A stretch of DNA of 64,000 nt, from positions 308,501 through 372,500 of the forward strand of contig JAKZZE010000032.1 in assembly GCA_024220505.1 (NCBI GenBank), written 5' to 3'. The notes under the pieces are model-generated. The model was not told the origin of the DNA, did no database searches, and saw nothing but the letters and a program-made list of their open reading frames with translations. The stretch is from Rhizopus arrhizus. Taxonomy: Eukaryota > Mucoromycota > Mucoromycetes > Mucorales > Rhizopodaceae. Positions 45,734 to 59,370 of the stretch are shown piece by piece. Positions within the stretch are counted from its first letter, which is position 1, and each line of letters opens with the position of its first letter. The position numbers and the translations under genes are program-made.

Positions 45734-47599
45734 AAATTATTTTATACTCTTTTGTCGTATTTTATCCAATATTTGGTAAATAAAATTTTTGTGTTCCTCA
45801 CTCTCTTTATAAGGAGAATATGTTTCGGTTTGTGTTATATTGTGAGATTGATTGCATGACGAGTTCTTTCGACATACACACACATGCTCATCAAAGAAAA
45901 AAAAAGAAGCTTGATTTACTATTTTAGGCATATTCTACCAAAAAAGGAAGACGCTCATGATCCATTCGATTTGGGTCTAAACATTGTTAAAGACGACTAT
46001 CGCCGTTTACATCCCATTCTTCATCCGGTTCTACCCTTTTGCCTTTCTCACTAGGAATTGTCTATAGGAAGCCTGTGGTTAAAATGTGCAACAAGGAGAA
46101 GTGGTGATGATATAATAGTAACTTTTGAGCTCTGTTCAATTTGAAAAATGCACATCCAATGAAGGGATTACTTGACCGGGTATGTTGGTCTCAAATTCTT
46201 GGGCTTGATGGATATAAAGCAGATATTGATCTTCGAATGGGATACAGATGGTTGTGCCTTGCAGTAAAGGTGATAGGGTGCTCTGGATGTTGTAAAGTAC
46301 AAGTATTGTTTCGTTCTTGTTCATTGTCCTCTCTTTCAGTTATGTCACCATACATGCTCTCTTCTTCATTCCTCTAACTGAATTACTGTCATATCCTTTT
46401 TCTGCTAAATATCACCAGCCTAAATACTATAGCTGCATAATATTCTTTAGTACACCAGCAGGTTCTTTCAACAGCCATCATGCATGGATAGAGTTATTCT
46501 TGTGCTCTTGCTTGTGTATTCCTTCTAACTTTATGCAGAAATGAATACATGCTTTCTATAACCTCTGCCAGCTTTCTCAACTAAGCTTTGTCTTGTTCTG
46601 CTCTATTCGTATCTATCCATCGTTCTTTTCCATCTTTTTCATGTTTTTTATCCCAGAAAGAAAGCAAAGTGAAACTGACAGGTACAAAGATGCTATTCGA
46701 GATGTTTCTTTCGGTGGAAAAGGTCCCTTTGTTGTTTTTGTAGTAATCAACCCAAAAGAATTATAATGTTCGAATGTTCAATTCTTTACAAAAAAGAAGA
46801 GAATAAAAAGGCAGTGTAACGGAAATAGTGCTCAACCTATTTTATTTATAACTCTGAGCACGAGAGCTTTGTGTGGGTTATTTTTATTCGTACAACAGAG
46901 AACGTACTTGAACATTTACGCATGTACTACTCCCTTAAAGGGAGTCAGTCCTCAGTGAATACCCTGTTTACCTAATAGAGATATTCAGTAAGCGGAGAAA
47001 ATGAAATACCTCTTTATTTAGGTCAGAAAAGACTCGCTCAAGAGTAGAATGGCATTTATAAACGTCGAAGTAATGTAAGAGATCTTCTTTATTTGGTGAT
47101 GATTATTGTTACACATTTGCCTTTTCCAGAATTTCCTTATTTGTTCCTTCTCTCTCTCTCTTTCTTTCCCCCCTTTCTTATTGTCTTTGTTTCTTTGTAT
47201 TTCATTTCAGCGTTGCGATCAGTCATAATTACAAAATGAAAAAAGAAAGGTCAAAAAGGCAATTGCTAGTATGACAATATTCTTAATTACTTGTCAGAGT
47301 TCATTCTAAATCTAATTCGAACTAATGATTGAACAGCAAAACGAAATAGATCGTTAGTCTTTCAAGTATGTTTATAAAGTACAACCAGTCAGCTGTAGGT
47401 CTTTATTTAATAGCAGCAACAAGCAGAACACAGAGTAATAATAATTTTCATACTTGTTGACAATCACAATTAATCTTGATCTACTTTATAGAATCTCTTT
47501 GAAGAATCGTCACAACAATCATAAACATGAAAAAGAAACAAAGTCAAAAGAAAAGAAGCATGTTAAAACTTTATCACATTTTATTTAAAATATAAAAGT

Positions 47600-47720
47600 C
47601 GCAATGAAGAAAAAAGTTTATTTAAAAAAAGTTTATTTTAAAAAAAGTTTATTTAAAAAAGTTTATTAAAAAAAATTAAAAAGAAAAAGACCGGAAAGAA
47701 AAAGACTGGAAAGAAAAAAA
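47600..47720. repeat. A-rich short tandem repeats
   Basis: Four imperfect copies of a 16-17-bp unit (AGTTTATTTAAAAAA) are followed by two copies of GAAAAAGACYGGAAA. Probably slippage-generated. They lie immediately before repeat copy A. Confidence 0.75.
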
Positions 47721-47738
47721 GACAAGACACTCAGTTAC

Positions 47739-48735
47739 GACATTGTTAGCCATACTTTCAAAACCATAAAAGATATGTTTCCAGATACCGCCACGTGGAG
47801 GCCATGTCGAATAGGTACCCTTCTACCTTCTTTTTTTTTCACGCAGGGAGAAGCAGCCAGCGATGGGGATATTTGCGACCTATTGTAAACCTACGCTACC
47901 AGAAACCCTCCTGTTCACATGGTTTAGCTTATAGAGGTCGCTGGAAAGTCAACCCGTTGAGCGCCCCGTCCTTAAGGACAACCCAAGCAGCCAGTTGCAA
48001 TCCTACTCTACAGTAATGCAGCATGAGACGTTTGCGGAGAGCCCCACGCGATCAGGCCGCCCAACCAACTGTGATGTCGTGGAAGGACGTTCACCTTCGA
48101 CTGGAGAGCCCGAGTCGAGGCTGATCTGATCACCCATCGAACACACGACTACTAGACCAGCTAGAATCGTACGTGCATAACCGGAGAACCCACGAAAACT
48201 AATAATACAACATGATCACCCACCCCCACACCCCACACCCCACTCCTCACTACCCGTTACCCGTTACCCATTACCAAGTACCAAGCATCGAACACCAAGC
48301 ACCAAGCATCGAACACCAAGCACCAAGCACCAAGCACCAAGCACCAAACACCAAACACCAAGCATCAAGCACCAAGCATCGAACACCAAATGTCAATCAA
48401 TAAACAAGAGCAATAAACCAAGAAGCAAGAGCGATGAAACAATAAACCAATAAACCAATAAACCAATAAACCAATAAACCAATAAGCCAATGAACCAATG
48501 AACCAATGAACCAATGAACCAATGAACCAAGAAGCAAGAAGCAAGAAGCAAGAGCAATAAACCAATGAATAACGAACAAGAAACAAGAACAATGAACCAG
48601 TTGCAGAAAGTTGAGAGCAGAGAACCAGAAGGCAATAGATAGCAAAAGTATGAATGAAAAAAAAAAAAAAAAAAAGAGGAACGATACGGTGCCTTATATA
48701 CTTTTTTTTGTATTCACTCCTTATCAAATTGTTAC
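47739..48735 (+). repeat. Structured repeat, copy A
   Basis: Begins GACATTGTTAGCCAT, with a conserved head at 47739-47808 containing a hairpin (47751-47758 pairing with 47768-47777) and the palindrome CCACGTGG at 47791-47798. A GC-richer section (47850-48190) and expanded minisatellites (48215-48540) follow. The tail GGTGCCTTATATACTTTTTT (48689 on) matches copies B and C, and it ends near TTGTTACA. LTR-like in arrangement, but no coding interior or target duplication was seen. Confidence 0.7.
48215..48545. repeat. Minisatellites inside repeat copy A
   Basis: An ACCAAGC/ACCAAAC 7-mer array (about 48290-48400) is followed by an AACCAATA/AACCAATG 8-mer array (about 48416-48530). The purine/pyrimidine bias makes long but spurious open frames on the minus strand. 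Confidence 0.85.
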
Positions 48736-51112
48736 ATTCTGTGACTGAATGAGAAGTTTTGAGGTAAATATTATCAATTCCAACTTTAGTTTAGTACATA
48801 CCATCAAAATCATGTGGTATTCTTGTTATTCTTACCTAACCTCACCTTATTAAGCCAATTAATATCTTTGGCTTGTCAATTTACTTCTGAAAGAAAGAAA
48901 AGAAAATAGAATAAGACACGGTTTCATTTAATAGAATAATTAATAAAGGAAGGTAGCAAATGAATAAAAACTAATGGTAGTGTAGCGTTCTTTATATCGT
49001 AAAAGCTGTATCAAGTTTATATTTTATTGCATTTTTGTTTTTGTTTTGTGTTGTTTTACGTTTCGTGTTGCTTTTACATCGTATTCTTCTTTCAATTGCC
49101 TATCCAAACGCAAACCATATAATATATTCCAAAAGAAAAAATAGAAGAGTGAAAGAACGTTAAATTTTAAAGAGAACCATCAAACAAAACTTAAATGAAT
49201 GTCAATTAATCGTAACAAAGCAATATACAAAAGAGAAGAGTGGTCGATGCTTTATATAAATAAACAACTGATATAAAATACAGATTGTATCCTTTTATGA
49301 TCGAATAAATAGTATAGATGCTCTACCCTTTATCTATTACAATTTTCAAAAAAGGGGGGAGAAAAAAAAATACACAGAATTCTGGAATGGTTAAAAATGA
49401 GCTAAATTTGATTAGTTCACTATAATCTATAACAAAAATCAACTTGACTTTTCCTTTCAACATTCTTCAAAAACCAACTTTGTGCTGACATGCATTCTAC
49501 TTTGCATTGCACATTATTTCATGGCTTTTATGGCTATTTTAATACAGCATGAGTTGTGAACAACGGTATCATGCCTATACAGCTTAGTGTTGAGATTGCA
49601 AATGTATTTTCATGCAACATATGATAACATGTAACACTATATAGCAAGTTCTGACAAGTTTGCTCTAATCTGACTTCAGAATGTGTGGGTTGTTTTGTTT
49701 CATAAAATCGTTATTTTTTTTTACTCAGCCTTTGTTTATTTATCAACAAAACAATTGCGTAAGGAAAAAAAAAAGGATTATTAATTTCAAAAATTGTTTA
49801 GACATTCAAACTAGCAACAGCAATCGATTAATTTTGCTCAATTGCATGTTATTATTTTAAACTATTATCGTGACAGGATATAAACTATAACTGACGGAAG
49901 TAGATATTAAAACAACGGTTACCATAAAAACAAATCAATCCTTTTTAAGCTCAAGTTTTACAAATAAACATATGACTTTAAGGAGTAATTTAATTTATTG
50001 AGTTTTGCTGATAAGGGGTTTTTTATGTTAAGAAAAGCAAAAGTGATATATTTTATATATATTTTTTTTATCAAAAATAATGGTCGGATAAAACTAGTTC
50101 TTATCCTATAAGAAATAAAAATTTGGGAAAAAGTATCTACTTTTAAAAGATAGCATCGGCGAAAAAAAAAAAAAAAAAGGAGGATTTGCAAGCATTATAA
50201 AGTCAGTCATGAGGATCCAAAGTTTTAGTAACGGTTCAAAGAATAAAGAACCCAAGATTATTAAGTATGCATGCGATAAAATGTTATTATTTATATTGAA
50301 CTCGAGTACGTGTGTATCTATTATATATGCTTTAGTATTCTAGTATTAAAAAAAAAGTATTCTCTTCATTTTCTTGCAATTTTTTTCTCAGTCATTTTTA
50401 TATGCATTGTTTATCCAAAAGTACATTCAACTAACCTATAAAGAATACCCTTGTGAATGGCAAAGGTTGTAAAGAAAAAGTTCAAGAAAGTTATCGAGTT
50501 TCTGATGTCAAGCAAAAACATGGAATTGAAGATGGGAATCAAAAGAGACTTGACATCTAGTATATGCTCTCTCTGTTCTCCACTATATAACCAGTTCTGT
50601 ATAGTGTTGTTATGATTTAACCGGTATTTTTCATCTTTTCTTTTGTTTTTTTGAGGCTTTTTTTTTGAGTTAAAGGCACAAGACTAATAATTCGGGTTAG
50701 CATTATTCCGATACACTCTAGCCAATCATATGCCAGAATGACCACCTATCGCTGTAATCGCATTTTTCACTAATGATCATACTATTGCACAAGACACTCT
50801 AAATGATATTGCAGTATATGATTCTATAGGCTGTCAGACTGAAGAGTACTATGAGTTAGTCTAGCTGTTAAACACTACACTATATGGCATATGGCATATG
50901 TTATGGTGTGTATATAGGACGGAGTTACAACCAATCCCACCTCTTTAGCAGGGCTTCCATTTTTATTTTTATTTCTTTTCTGTTTATAATTCACAGCAAC
51001 CTCAAACGCAGTTTAACATTAATGAAACAAATGGCCAACTGTAACAGAACAACTGAAGAAAAAAGAAGGATCTACACAACAAAATATGGTTTAATTTAGT
51101 AATTAGAAGAAC

Positions 51113-51990
51113 AACAAAAAAAAAAAGAAGAAAGAGGAATGATTAACAAAGCTGTTTGACCAAACTCTAAAGTTGTGATACTCTCTACATAATAGCTTCA
51201 AAACAGACAGTCTAAGCGGAAGTAGTAGTAACAGTATCAATAGTAGTAGCAGAAAAAGGAGAGAAAAAAGAAAAGCAGGACAAGTGTTCATCACCACAAA
51301 CCTTATTGTCAACCCTATGATGACCGTTTACTTTTACTTCAGTTGCAATATTGTATAGGATGTATGGCCTATGCTAGTAGATAGATCGAACAATGTGCAC
51401 GTACTTATATAAAAAGAAAAGGAAAAAGAAAAAGAAAAAAAAGAAAGAGCAATGGTTATAGACAATGGAAGACAAATAATGAATATAAAGAGGAAATAAG
51501 GTCATGACAGCATCAATTCTTTATCCATCGAAACAAAAACAAAAGCGATAGCTAAAGGGAGGTCTATAAGAGAAGTATATCTGGTAGTTGACTATGCAAC
51601 AATGGACAGTGATACTCAGGAGGTGAATATGTGTAGAGTAGGTCAAGTCAAGGTAAGTGACACAAGATGATGAAAATGGGAAAAGACAGTTGTAAATGTT
51701 TAGTCATTGTATGTACATGACTTGATACAAGACGATGCTTTAAACAAACGATCTATTAACAAATAAATAAAAGAAAAGAGAAGAGAAGAGGAAGAAGAAG
51801 AAGAAGAAGAGGAAGAGACTTTGTATTTATTGGATTACCTTTGATGTTGAAATGATGGAGTTGCACAAAGATGGCTTAGTAATACATCTTTATTTGCTCC
51901 TTCTTCCTTTTTCTCTTTCTCTCTTTTTTCTTCTTTACCTTTCATGTTTATCCCATGTCTTTTTATACAAGCAAAAGGCTTACTTTACAG
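51113..51990 (+). repeat. Duplicated block, copy 1
   Basis: From AAGAGGAATGATTAACAAAG to GTTTATCCCATG, matching 58608-59370 in the same orientation, mostly identical by eye. Copy 1 has an extra ~70-bp AGTAG/AGAAAA-rich segment. Includes a TATATAAAAAG element and a GGTAAGT splice-donor-like sequence, but no open frame of note in either copy. Confidence 0.85.
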
Positions 51991-54307
51991 CCAAAGACAT
52001 AAACAGTCAAGTGTAGCCATAGACATCTCTAAAGGATCTTCTTTCCATTAATCTGTCAACAGTTGAAAACAAGCAAACAATCGATGAAAGCAAGTCTATG
52101 AAAGATGTTACCAGACCTATTCTTCCTATACGAAAAGCGGTTTAGAGCAGCTCAACAAACAGACTAGTAACTACACATCAAGCAAAGAGGAATGAGAAGG
52201 AAAAAGAAAGAGGAGCGATAGAAAAGCCTTAGTTCAGGAATACAGACGCCTGTCTACTGAAATCACCACACAATTTGAAGTAAACAAAAATCAGGAAATA
52301 AAAATAGAAATAGAAATAGAAGTATAGAGAACAGAGAGATAGCAGTAGACAATACTTTAAGCATAATGCAATCCCAGTCAACAAAAGTAGGAAATGGGAT
52401 AATAGTAAATAGAAAGGAAATAGTATGAATGGATAACGCTATGAAGAAGAAAGAGAAGAAGAAGAAAAAGATGATGATGATGAAAGTATGTGCTATATCA
52501 TTATAAACAAAGAAATAGTCATGGATCATAGATAGAATTCTGTATGCTTTTGAATCCAAGTAGAGTAAAGGACAAACTATCTAAGAAAGAAAGAGAGCAG
52601 AGACATGAAAAACAAGAGCAAGAAGACAGCAAAGGAATGGTTTATTTCGAAGAAAGGGAAGAAAGGGAAGAGAGAGGACTGTGCTTGTGAAAGTGATTGT
52701 GTGATAGATCAACCATGGGTATATATATATATATATATGGATCTAGTCAAGATCCACTTACTATGGCAATACTATGAAATTAGGAGAGATACAAGACTAT
52801 GTGTACATGGTTTCACCATAGCAACCAGTTACTCGCAATCCACCATCAATTTTGATCATCCAATAGCAAGTTTACATGACAAGATATGATACAGTAATAG
52901 ACAAAAGTCATCGTGTAGAGCTTATCCTCTATTGCCTATAATGGACATAGCCATGCTATACATGCTTATTATTCATGTATGTCAAACAAGGTAAGAAGTG
53001 ATGGAACAAGTAATAAGACAGTGGGATCAGTTACTATGAGACTGTTCAATGACAATCTTAAGGTCTTATACTTGAACAATCTATATCTTTTTTTAATAAA
53101 TCCCCATTTACAAAGACATTCCTTGTACTATTTCTCTATGTTATTTCTCTATGTTATTTCTCTATATTATTTCTATATACTATTTCTATATGCTGCTTAG
53201 TTGCTTTTCATGTACACAAAAGGCTGTTTGAGAGGGGTTTTTATAAGATACTGTAAAGCTTTATCATTAGTGAATCAAGCATTCCGATGTAAACTAATTA
53301 GTCTATAAAAAAAAAAGCGAAAACACAAACAAAGCCATGTTCTCCATTCTACACTATTCTGGCACAGTGACTAGAGGATGTGAAGAAAAGTGTCTTTGTA
53401 ACCTAAAGAATGACCAAGAAAAGGGAGGAAAATAAGGATACCCCATAAATGGAAATAAGGTCAAGTACGGTCATGGATAAACTAATGTCCGACAAGGTCA
53501 GTATCCTTCACGTGATCTTGTCTGTCATTGACGGACAATGAAATCAATTAAGGCACATTGTTGTCGATCCTATTTCTTTGTTCTCTCTTTTTCTTCTTTC
53601 CTTTTTCTCTCTCTCTCTCTTTCCCTTTCTCTTTCCCTTTCTTTTCTATTCACTTCGTAAGTACTTGTCAAATATATATACTTTTGCGTTACAAAGTGGA
53701 ATTGCTTGTCCTAATGTCGTCCAGATCTACTTCCTGTGAAGGAAAAAGTTGAATAGATGGGTCAATCTAGAAGGAATGGACAACATAATGTAAGTCATTC
53801 TGACAACATATTCTATTACTTTACTTATATCTCTAAGAGGATAAGGAAGCTTCTTTCATGGTTTATTTGAATACTTTTCGTTCATCAGCAGAGAATATTG
53901 GCTGGCATATGTTTTTTTTTGTACACTCACAAGAACACCCTCTTTCTCTGCTGACAACATCATTGCTATAACAAGTAATGAATGAATAATGAATGAATAA
54001 CGAAGTAATGGTGAATGAACAATGAACAATGAAAGCACAACCAAGAAAGAATAGCAAAGTATACTTTAGATCAACTGTTGTGATCATACTATTTGTAAAA
54101 GGTAATAGGACCGAGGCTATACAGGGTATATGGTTGGTACTTTGTCTCAATATTTACATAGTATTAAAGCCTTGGCTTGTAGATATAAGGCAAAAAAGGC
54201 ATGGTATTATACAAATCTATTTCAGCTCTCTTCCTTTGTACACTAAGGATGATGGTCGATATACATGAAAGAAGCCAAAGAATATAATAAACAATGTAAG
54301 TAACATG

Positions 54308-54360
54308 AGAAAGAGAGAAAGAGAGACAGAGAGAACGGGACAGAGAGACAGAGAGAAAGA
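54308..54360. repeat. GAGA-type microsatellite
   Basis: Imperfect (GAGA)n / (GACAGAGA)n purine tract upstream of repeat copy B. Confidence 0.8.
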
Positions 54361-54420
54361 AGAAAGACAAAGAATGATTTTATTACATAGGATATATATA
54401 AAAGCACATGTACTAAAGTC

Positions 54421-54824
54421 GACATTGTTAGCCATGTCTTCACAGTAAAGACATGTTTCCAGGCACCGCCACGTGGAGGCCATGTCGAATAGGTACCCTT
54501 CTACGTTCTTTTTTCCAAAAAGGGGAGAATCAGATAAAGCGTAAGCAATAAATCGAAGAACCCCTGCTGAGCTGGTAAAGGTGTAGAGTTGTATTGCTGT
54601 AACTCTCTCAGTGTTGCTGATCTGCTATATTTCTGGTCTACTATATTGCTGATCTACTGTATTGCTGATCTACTGTGTTGTTGGAGTGTTGTGTTGCGGA
54701 CTTACTGTGCTGTCGTGATTGGTAGAGAAAGAAAAAAGACATCAGATCTGGCTCCCTTTTATACATTTTTTGATCTTATCAAAGTTTAGTCTGTGTTGGT
54801 ATGACGCGATGACAAGAAATTAAC

Positions 54825-54855
<31 letters not shown>

Positions 54856-54880
54856 CCTGCAAAATAGTCCGTTTGTTACA
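54421..54880 (+). repeat. Structured repeat, copy B
   Basis: Same head as copy A (54421-54486): hairpin arms 54433-54440 and 54448-54455 (perfect 8-bp stem) and CCACGTGG at 54469-54476. Identity with copy A continues through GAATAGGTACCCTTCTAC. The interior carries a ~16-bp CTACTGTATTGCTGAT-type minisatellite (about 54619-54690). The tail is GGCTCCCTTTTATACATTTTTT, ending near TTTGTTACA after a long A run. Confidence 0.75.
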
Positions 54881-56794
54881 TTTTTGACCATGAGAATCCG
54901 TCTTTCTCTCACTCTTCAAGCTTTTATCATGTCATTCATCAGTCAAAATCTAAAAGAAACCAACATCTTCAATCATCTTCTACCCTTTATCGTCATAATA
55001 TTGAAACATAACCAGTAAGTAACTATGCGATAAAGCTTGTTGTTATACTAAATTAGTCAATTCGTCCTTAGAACCAATGAAGCACAAGTCCTAGGGTTTT
55101 ACATGATCATTCTACTTTGACCTAGTCATCACTCTCAGTTGACAAGGAAGCATATAAAAAGATTTAGAATCACAGGGTCTCCGAAAAGTGTAATAATGCT
55201 CTATAGATCCAGAATTAATATCCTAGGATTCAGTGTTGCATAATGATGATGCTACAGTCTTTTATAGAATGTAAGTCAAGTCTACTTCATATGTCACTTT
55301 ATTACTAGAAATAACCAACGCCTTTTATTTTCCCTAGCATGAATCACGTCAAGTACAATAAAGAAGAAGGAATGTAATAAAATGATGACTTTTGCCAAAA
55401 AGATATCAAATCAAAGAGGGTTATCTTGTCCTTTATCTACTCATTCCTTTGTATGGAATTGAATATGAAGAAGCATCAAGTGATACTTTGTGAACATATC
55501 ATATCTCATTGTTCTTTCTATGCTATGTTCTCTTCTGTGCTATTCTTTTATTGCTTGGTGACAAATCTAGTTTCATTCAATGTATCTAGTTTACTCCTTT
55601 TGTTATTATCACGTTTCTTGAAATAGGTTGAGCTGTAGTCTTAATCATGTGTGAAGCAAGACTATTTAGCAATAAAAATATTTGAAAGAGGAGTTTTATG
55701 AGGGACGGAATCTTAGCTCCTTTACATTCTTGATATTGCTTGAAATCTATCGACATGTTTGTATCTGGTCTCCTTTAAATATTCCACAAACGGTACAAAT
55801 ATGGGAAAAGTATTACTGTATGGCCAAGGAGAGCACGATGGGATCCTGGTAAGGAACCAAATGAACAAATCACAAAAGGAATAAATTTATTGCTTTATTA
55901 GATATCCTTTACTGTTGATACTTTGACTGTTGGGAATAGTTGCTTTCGGTGTTTGTTAATAAAGGGCATATCGTATGGCTAGAATGTCACAATTTTTTAT
56001 AGCTGATGAAAAAAAAAAATAATCAGGATTTCTCTATATGCTTTGTTCGGTGTACTGAATGAATAGTAATAGAATGAAACATAAAATGTTGCGAGGATAC
56101 CAATTAAAAGCCACACTTGATTATAGTGAGTGTTATTGAACTTTGAACTATGTGTGCTCAATATTGGTAGGTTATATGGACGTGCAAAATATGAGCTAAG
56201 CAACAAAGTCATATTATGCTTTAATAGTCATAAATATCCCCATTCATAGCTACATGAATATGATCATCGTTGTTGTATTGTTGATTATAAGATTTATATG
56301 CTTAATTTTATAGTCGTAGCTTCATGACATAATTTTTAGGTTTAAAAATACATTAAAAATTAGATATAAAGCTTTGTCGTAATAAAATATATCTAATTGT
56401 TTTTAGAAAAGAATAATTTTATAACTACTCATAATATGCTTTGAATTAAAATTTATGTTATTGCTGCTAGGTAAATATCTAATGTTTGTATTTATTAAAG
56501 AATGATTTTATTGTATAATGAAATATATTGAACCGTTTATATCATATTGTCTACAAAAAGCTATAAATTCTATCATCCGAAGTCATCTCAGATGAATTTT
56601 ATCGAATAAGATCCCCGGCTTTAGCTATCAGTCCGAAAGCTGTCTTATTTTTGTACGGAGTGCCGCATTAAATGAATGGAAAGGAGTATTAATACGGACT
56701 ATGCTGTTGGATTATTTAGAACAAGGAGCAATATTTAATTTTGAACAAGGAATGAAGGAAAAAGAAAATTACTGAATTAGTACTCGTATGTAAC

Positions 56795-57126
56795 CAAAGG
56801 AACAAATGAAATCCTTTTGCTGCAAGTGACTTTTGTTTGACTGTTAAGAAAGTGACCTCTTTTCAAATAATTTTTCTAAAGAAAAAAAGTATAAAAAGAG
56901 GAGCCAAATTACAAAATCATTTTCTTCTTTACAACTGTTGACTGTGTTCATTGTTCATGACGGCTTCCTGGGCAAGGTAGAGCGGCTGACCCCAGATAAG
57001 CGGCCACCAATGTCGACTTCCTCTGCAGTATAACTATGACGAAATCGAAGGGCACTTAAAGACATGGCCTCCACGTGGCGGTGCCCGGAAACATATTTTC
57101 ATTTTGAAAATATGGCTAACAATGTC
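56795..57126 (-). repeat. Structured repeat, copy C (inverted)
   Basis: Reads leftward from 57126 with the same head (57126-57061), hairpin arms 57092-57099 and 57107-57114, and CCACGTGG at 57071-57078. The interior is short with no minisatellite. The tail TGGCTCCTCTTTTTATACTT lies at about 56907-56887. The shortest copy, it probably approximates the minimal unit. Confidence 0.75.
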
Positions 57127-58607
57127 AGCTTTTTTTTATATTAAATAAAAATGAAAAATCACTTTTGAAAAAAAAAAAAAAAAAAAAAAAAGTTCCTAAA
57201 TATTGCTCTTGTCTTTTACCTTTCGCTTTTTGCCTAAGCCATTTATTTGTTTTTAAAACACTTGTTATACTAAGCATTTCTCTAATACTATCTCTACTCT
57301 TTTAATTGAAAAGTCAAGTTGTGTAATAAAGTAAGCATAAGACCAGGTATTATATGATTACTAAATCAAAGAAAAAGAAAAGCAAAAAGAAAGAAGCTGG
57401 TGGTAAAGTTGAGATTCCTTAGTCAACATTCCCAAAAGGAATCTAATGAGTGGTGAGCCAAGTCTCTTATTTTATTTTGTTATTCAGTCAGTATGTATGC
57501 TAAATACTCAGTATATTAATAGTATGCTTTGTCTGCTTTCCTTTTTTATTTTATTTTAAAAAGCTTCTTTTGTTTTTTATTTTCCACATGCAGGTTTGCA
57601 TTCAGATGAAGACAAGAGATGAAAAAGTAACCACTACTGTCCTTTTGTTTGGCTGTTTCATTTTTTTCTGCTTTTTATATGTCTAAAGCTATTTGGTTAA
57701 GAGAAAGTATGTTTGTAGGAATGATGGAGAATAAGGAGGGATGAGTAAAGAAGCTAAAGGCAAGCAAGTAAGCTAGACTAATAAGGCACATTGTGTAACC
57801 ATAACTACCCCGACTTCTCCTTTTCACCTTCCTTTTAAGGAAATTGGTGATGTATCGCTTACTTGCTTATAAGCATAGATGATAGCATGTAACAAATGGA
57901 TGTTGTAGCGAATAAAAGATTGTTTTATTTTTATTTACATGTCAATGAAATAAAAAAATAGAATGGGTTTGCTCTCTCTTTTTATATAATGATTATAGAT
58001 GCAATTGAGAATATGACAAACAGACATCAGCATATATGGAAAAAGTAAGCAAGTAAGTCGAGTCTTTGCAGACTGACTGTGTACGAGATGACCAAATTCA
58101 GAAAAGGGTAAAAGAGAAACGGATTCTAAAGCGGGTATATCAAGAACAACTGCTCTGGTGTCACTATTGTTGCACAAGATGCTTGTGTTTTTGGAGTTAT
58201 AAATAAAATGTGTTACATAAGCACAAAGTTTATTTGAACAAAGATTTCTCTTTTTCTTCTCGTTTGTAAACACTATGAATCTTGTTAAAGCAGCATTACA
58301 ACTCTCTGAAGTAAATACCAACGAAACAAAAAAAGATAGCTGTCTCCCTTTTTCAACATAAAAAAAAACATCAACTCAAGGCGCAACGTTAGTAATTACA
58401 ACATGCTCTTTAATTCGACACATTTCTTTAGAAGAAACTCCCTTTCCCCTCCCCCCCTTATATACCTTTATAGCTAACAACGCACCAAAAATAATGCAAT
58501 AGCAAGAATAACAAAAGGATAAACAACAATATTTCGTCAGCTAAAAGAAAGAGGTTGTCACCACGAGATGCAAGTCTGCCAAATAAACTGTGTATAGCAA
58601 AAAAAAA

Positions 58608-59370
58608 GAAGAGGAATAATTAACAAAGCTGTTTGACCACACTCTATGGTTAGGACACTCTTTACATAATAGCTTCAAAACAGACAGTCTAAACGGAAGC
58701 AGTAATAACAGTATCAATAGTCAACCCTATGATGACCCTTTACTTTTACTTCAGTTGCAATATTGTATAGGATGTATGGCCTATGCTAGTAGATATATCG
58801 AACAATGTGCACGCACTTATATAAAAAGAAAAGGAAAAAGAAAAAGAAAAAAAAAAAAGAGCAATGGTTATAGACAATGGAAGACAAATAATGAATATAA
58901 AGAGGAAATGAGGTCATGACAGCACCAATTCTTTATCTATCGAAACAAAAACAAAAGCGATAGCTAAAGGAATCTCTATAAGAGAAGTATATCTGGTAGT
59001 TGACTATGCAACAATGGACAGTGATACTCAGGAGGTGAATATGTGTAGAGTAGGTCAAGTCGAGGTAAGTGACACAAGATGATGAAAATGGGAAAAGACA
59101 GCTGCAAGTGTTTAGTCATTGTATGTACATGACTTGATACAAGACGATGCTTTAAACAAACGATCTATTAACAAATAAATAAAAGAGAATAAAAGAAAAG
59201 AGAAAGAGAAAGAGAAAGAGAGAAAGAGACTTTGTGTTTACTTGGTTACCTTTGATGTTGAGTTGATGGAGTGACGCATTATCTCTTTTTTCTTCCCTTT
59301 CTCTTTCTCTTTCCCTTTTTTTATTTTTATTTTTTATTCTTTTCTTTTTGTGTTTATCCCATGTTCTTTT
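58608..59370 (+). repeat. Duplicated block, copy 2
   Basis: Direct repeat of 51113-51990, about 7.5 kb away, with the AGTAG-rich insert absent and the purine tract rearranged. Confidence 0.85.

Noticed and set aside
47739..47808. Conserved head as a hammerhead, HDV or twister ribozyme
   Set aside because: Hammerhead CUGANGA/GAAA core absent, and no match to the HDV or twister core that I could verify by eye.
47820..48190. GC-richer stretch considered as tRNA or rRNA
   Set aside because: No cloverleaf, B-box or rRNA signature found; treated as interior of repeat copy A.
48290..48540. Regular short repeats considered as a CRISPR array or telomere
   Set aside because: No unique spacers between the 7-8-bp units, and the unit is not a known telomere repeat; eukaryotic context.
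48365..48727. Minus-strand ORFs of 80-120 residues rich in Leu/Trp/Phe (SLVHWFIGSL repeats)
   Set aside because: Translations of the AACCAAT minisatellite; periodic artefact, not a membrane protein.
47739..54880. Copies A and B as the two LTRs of one retrotransposon
   Set aside because: No gag/pol coding, primer-binding site or target duplication seen between or around them, and their lengths differ twofold; not excluded as solo LTRs.
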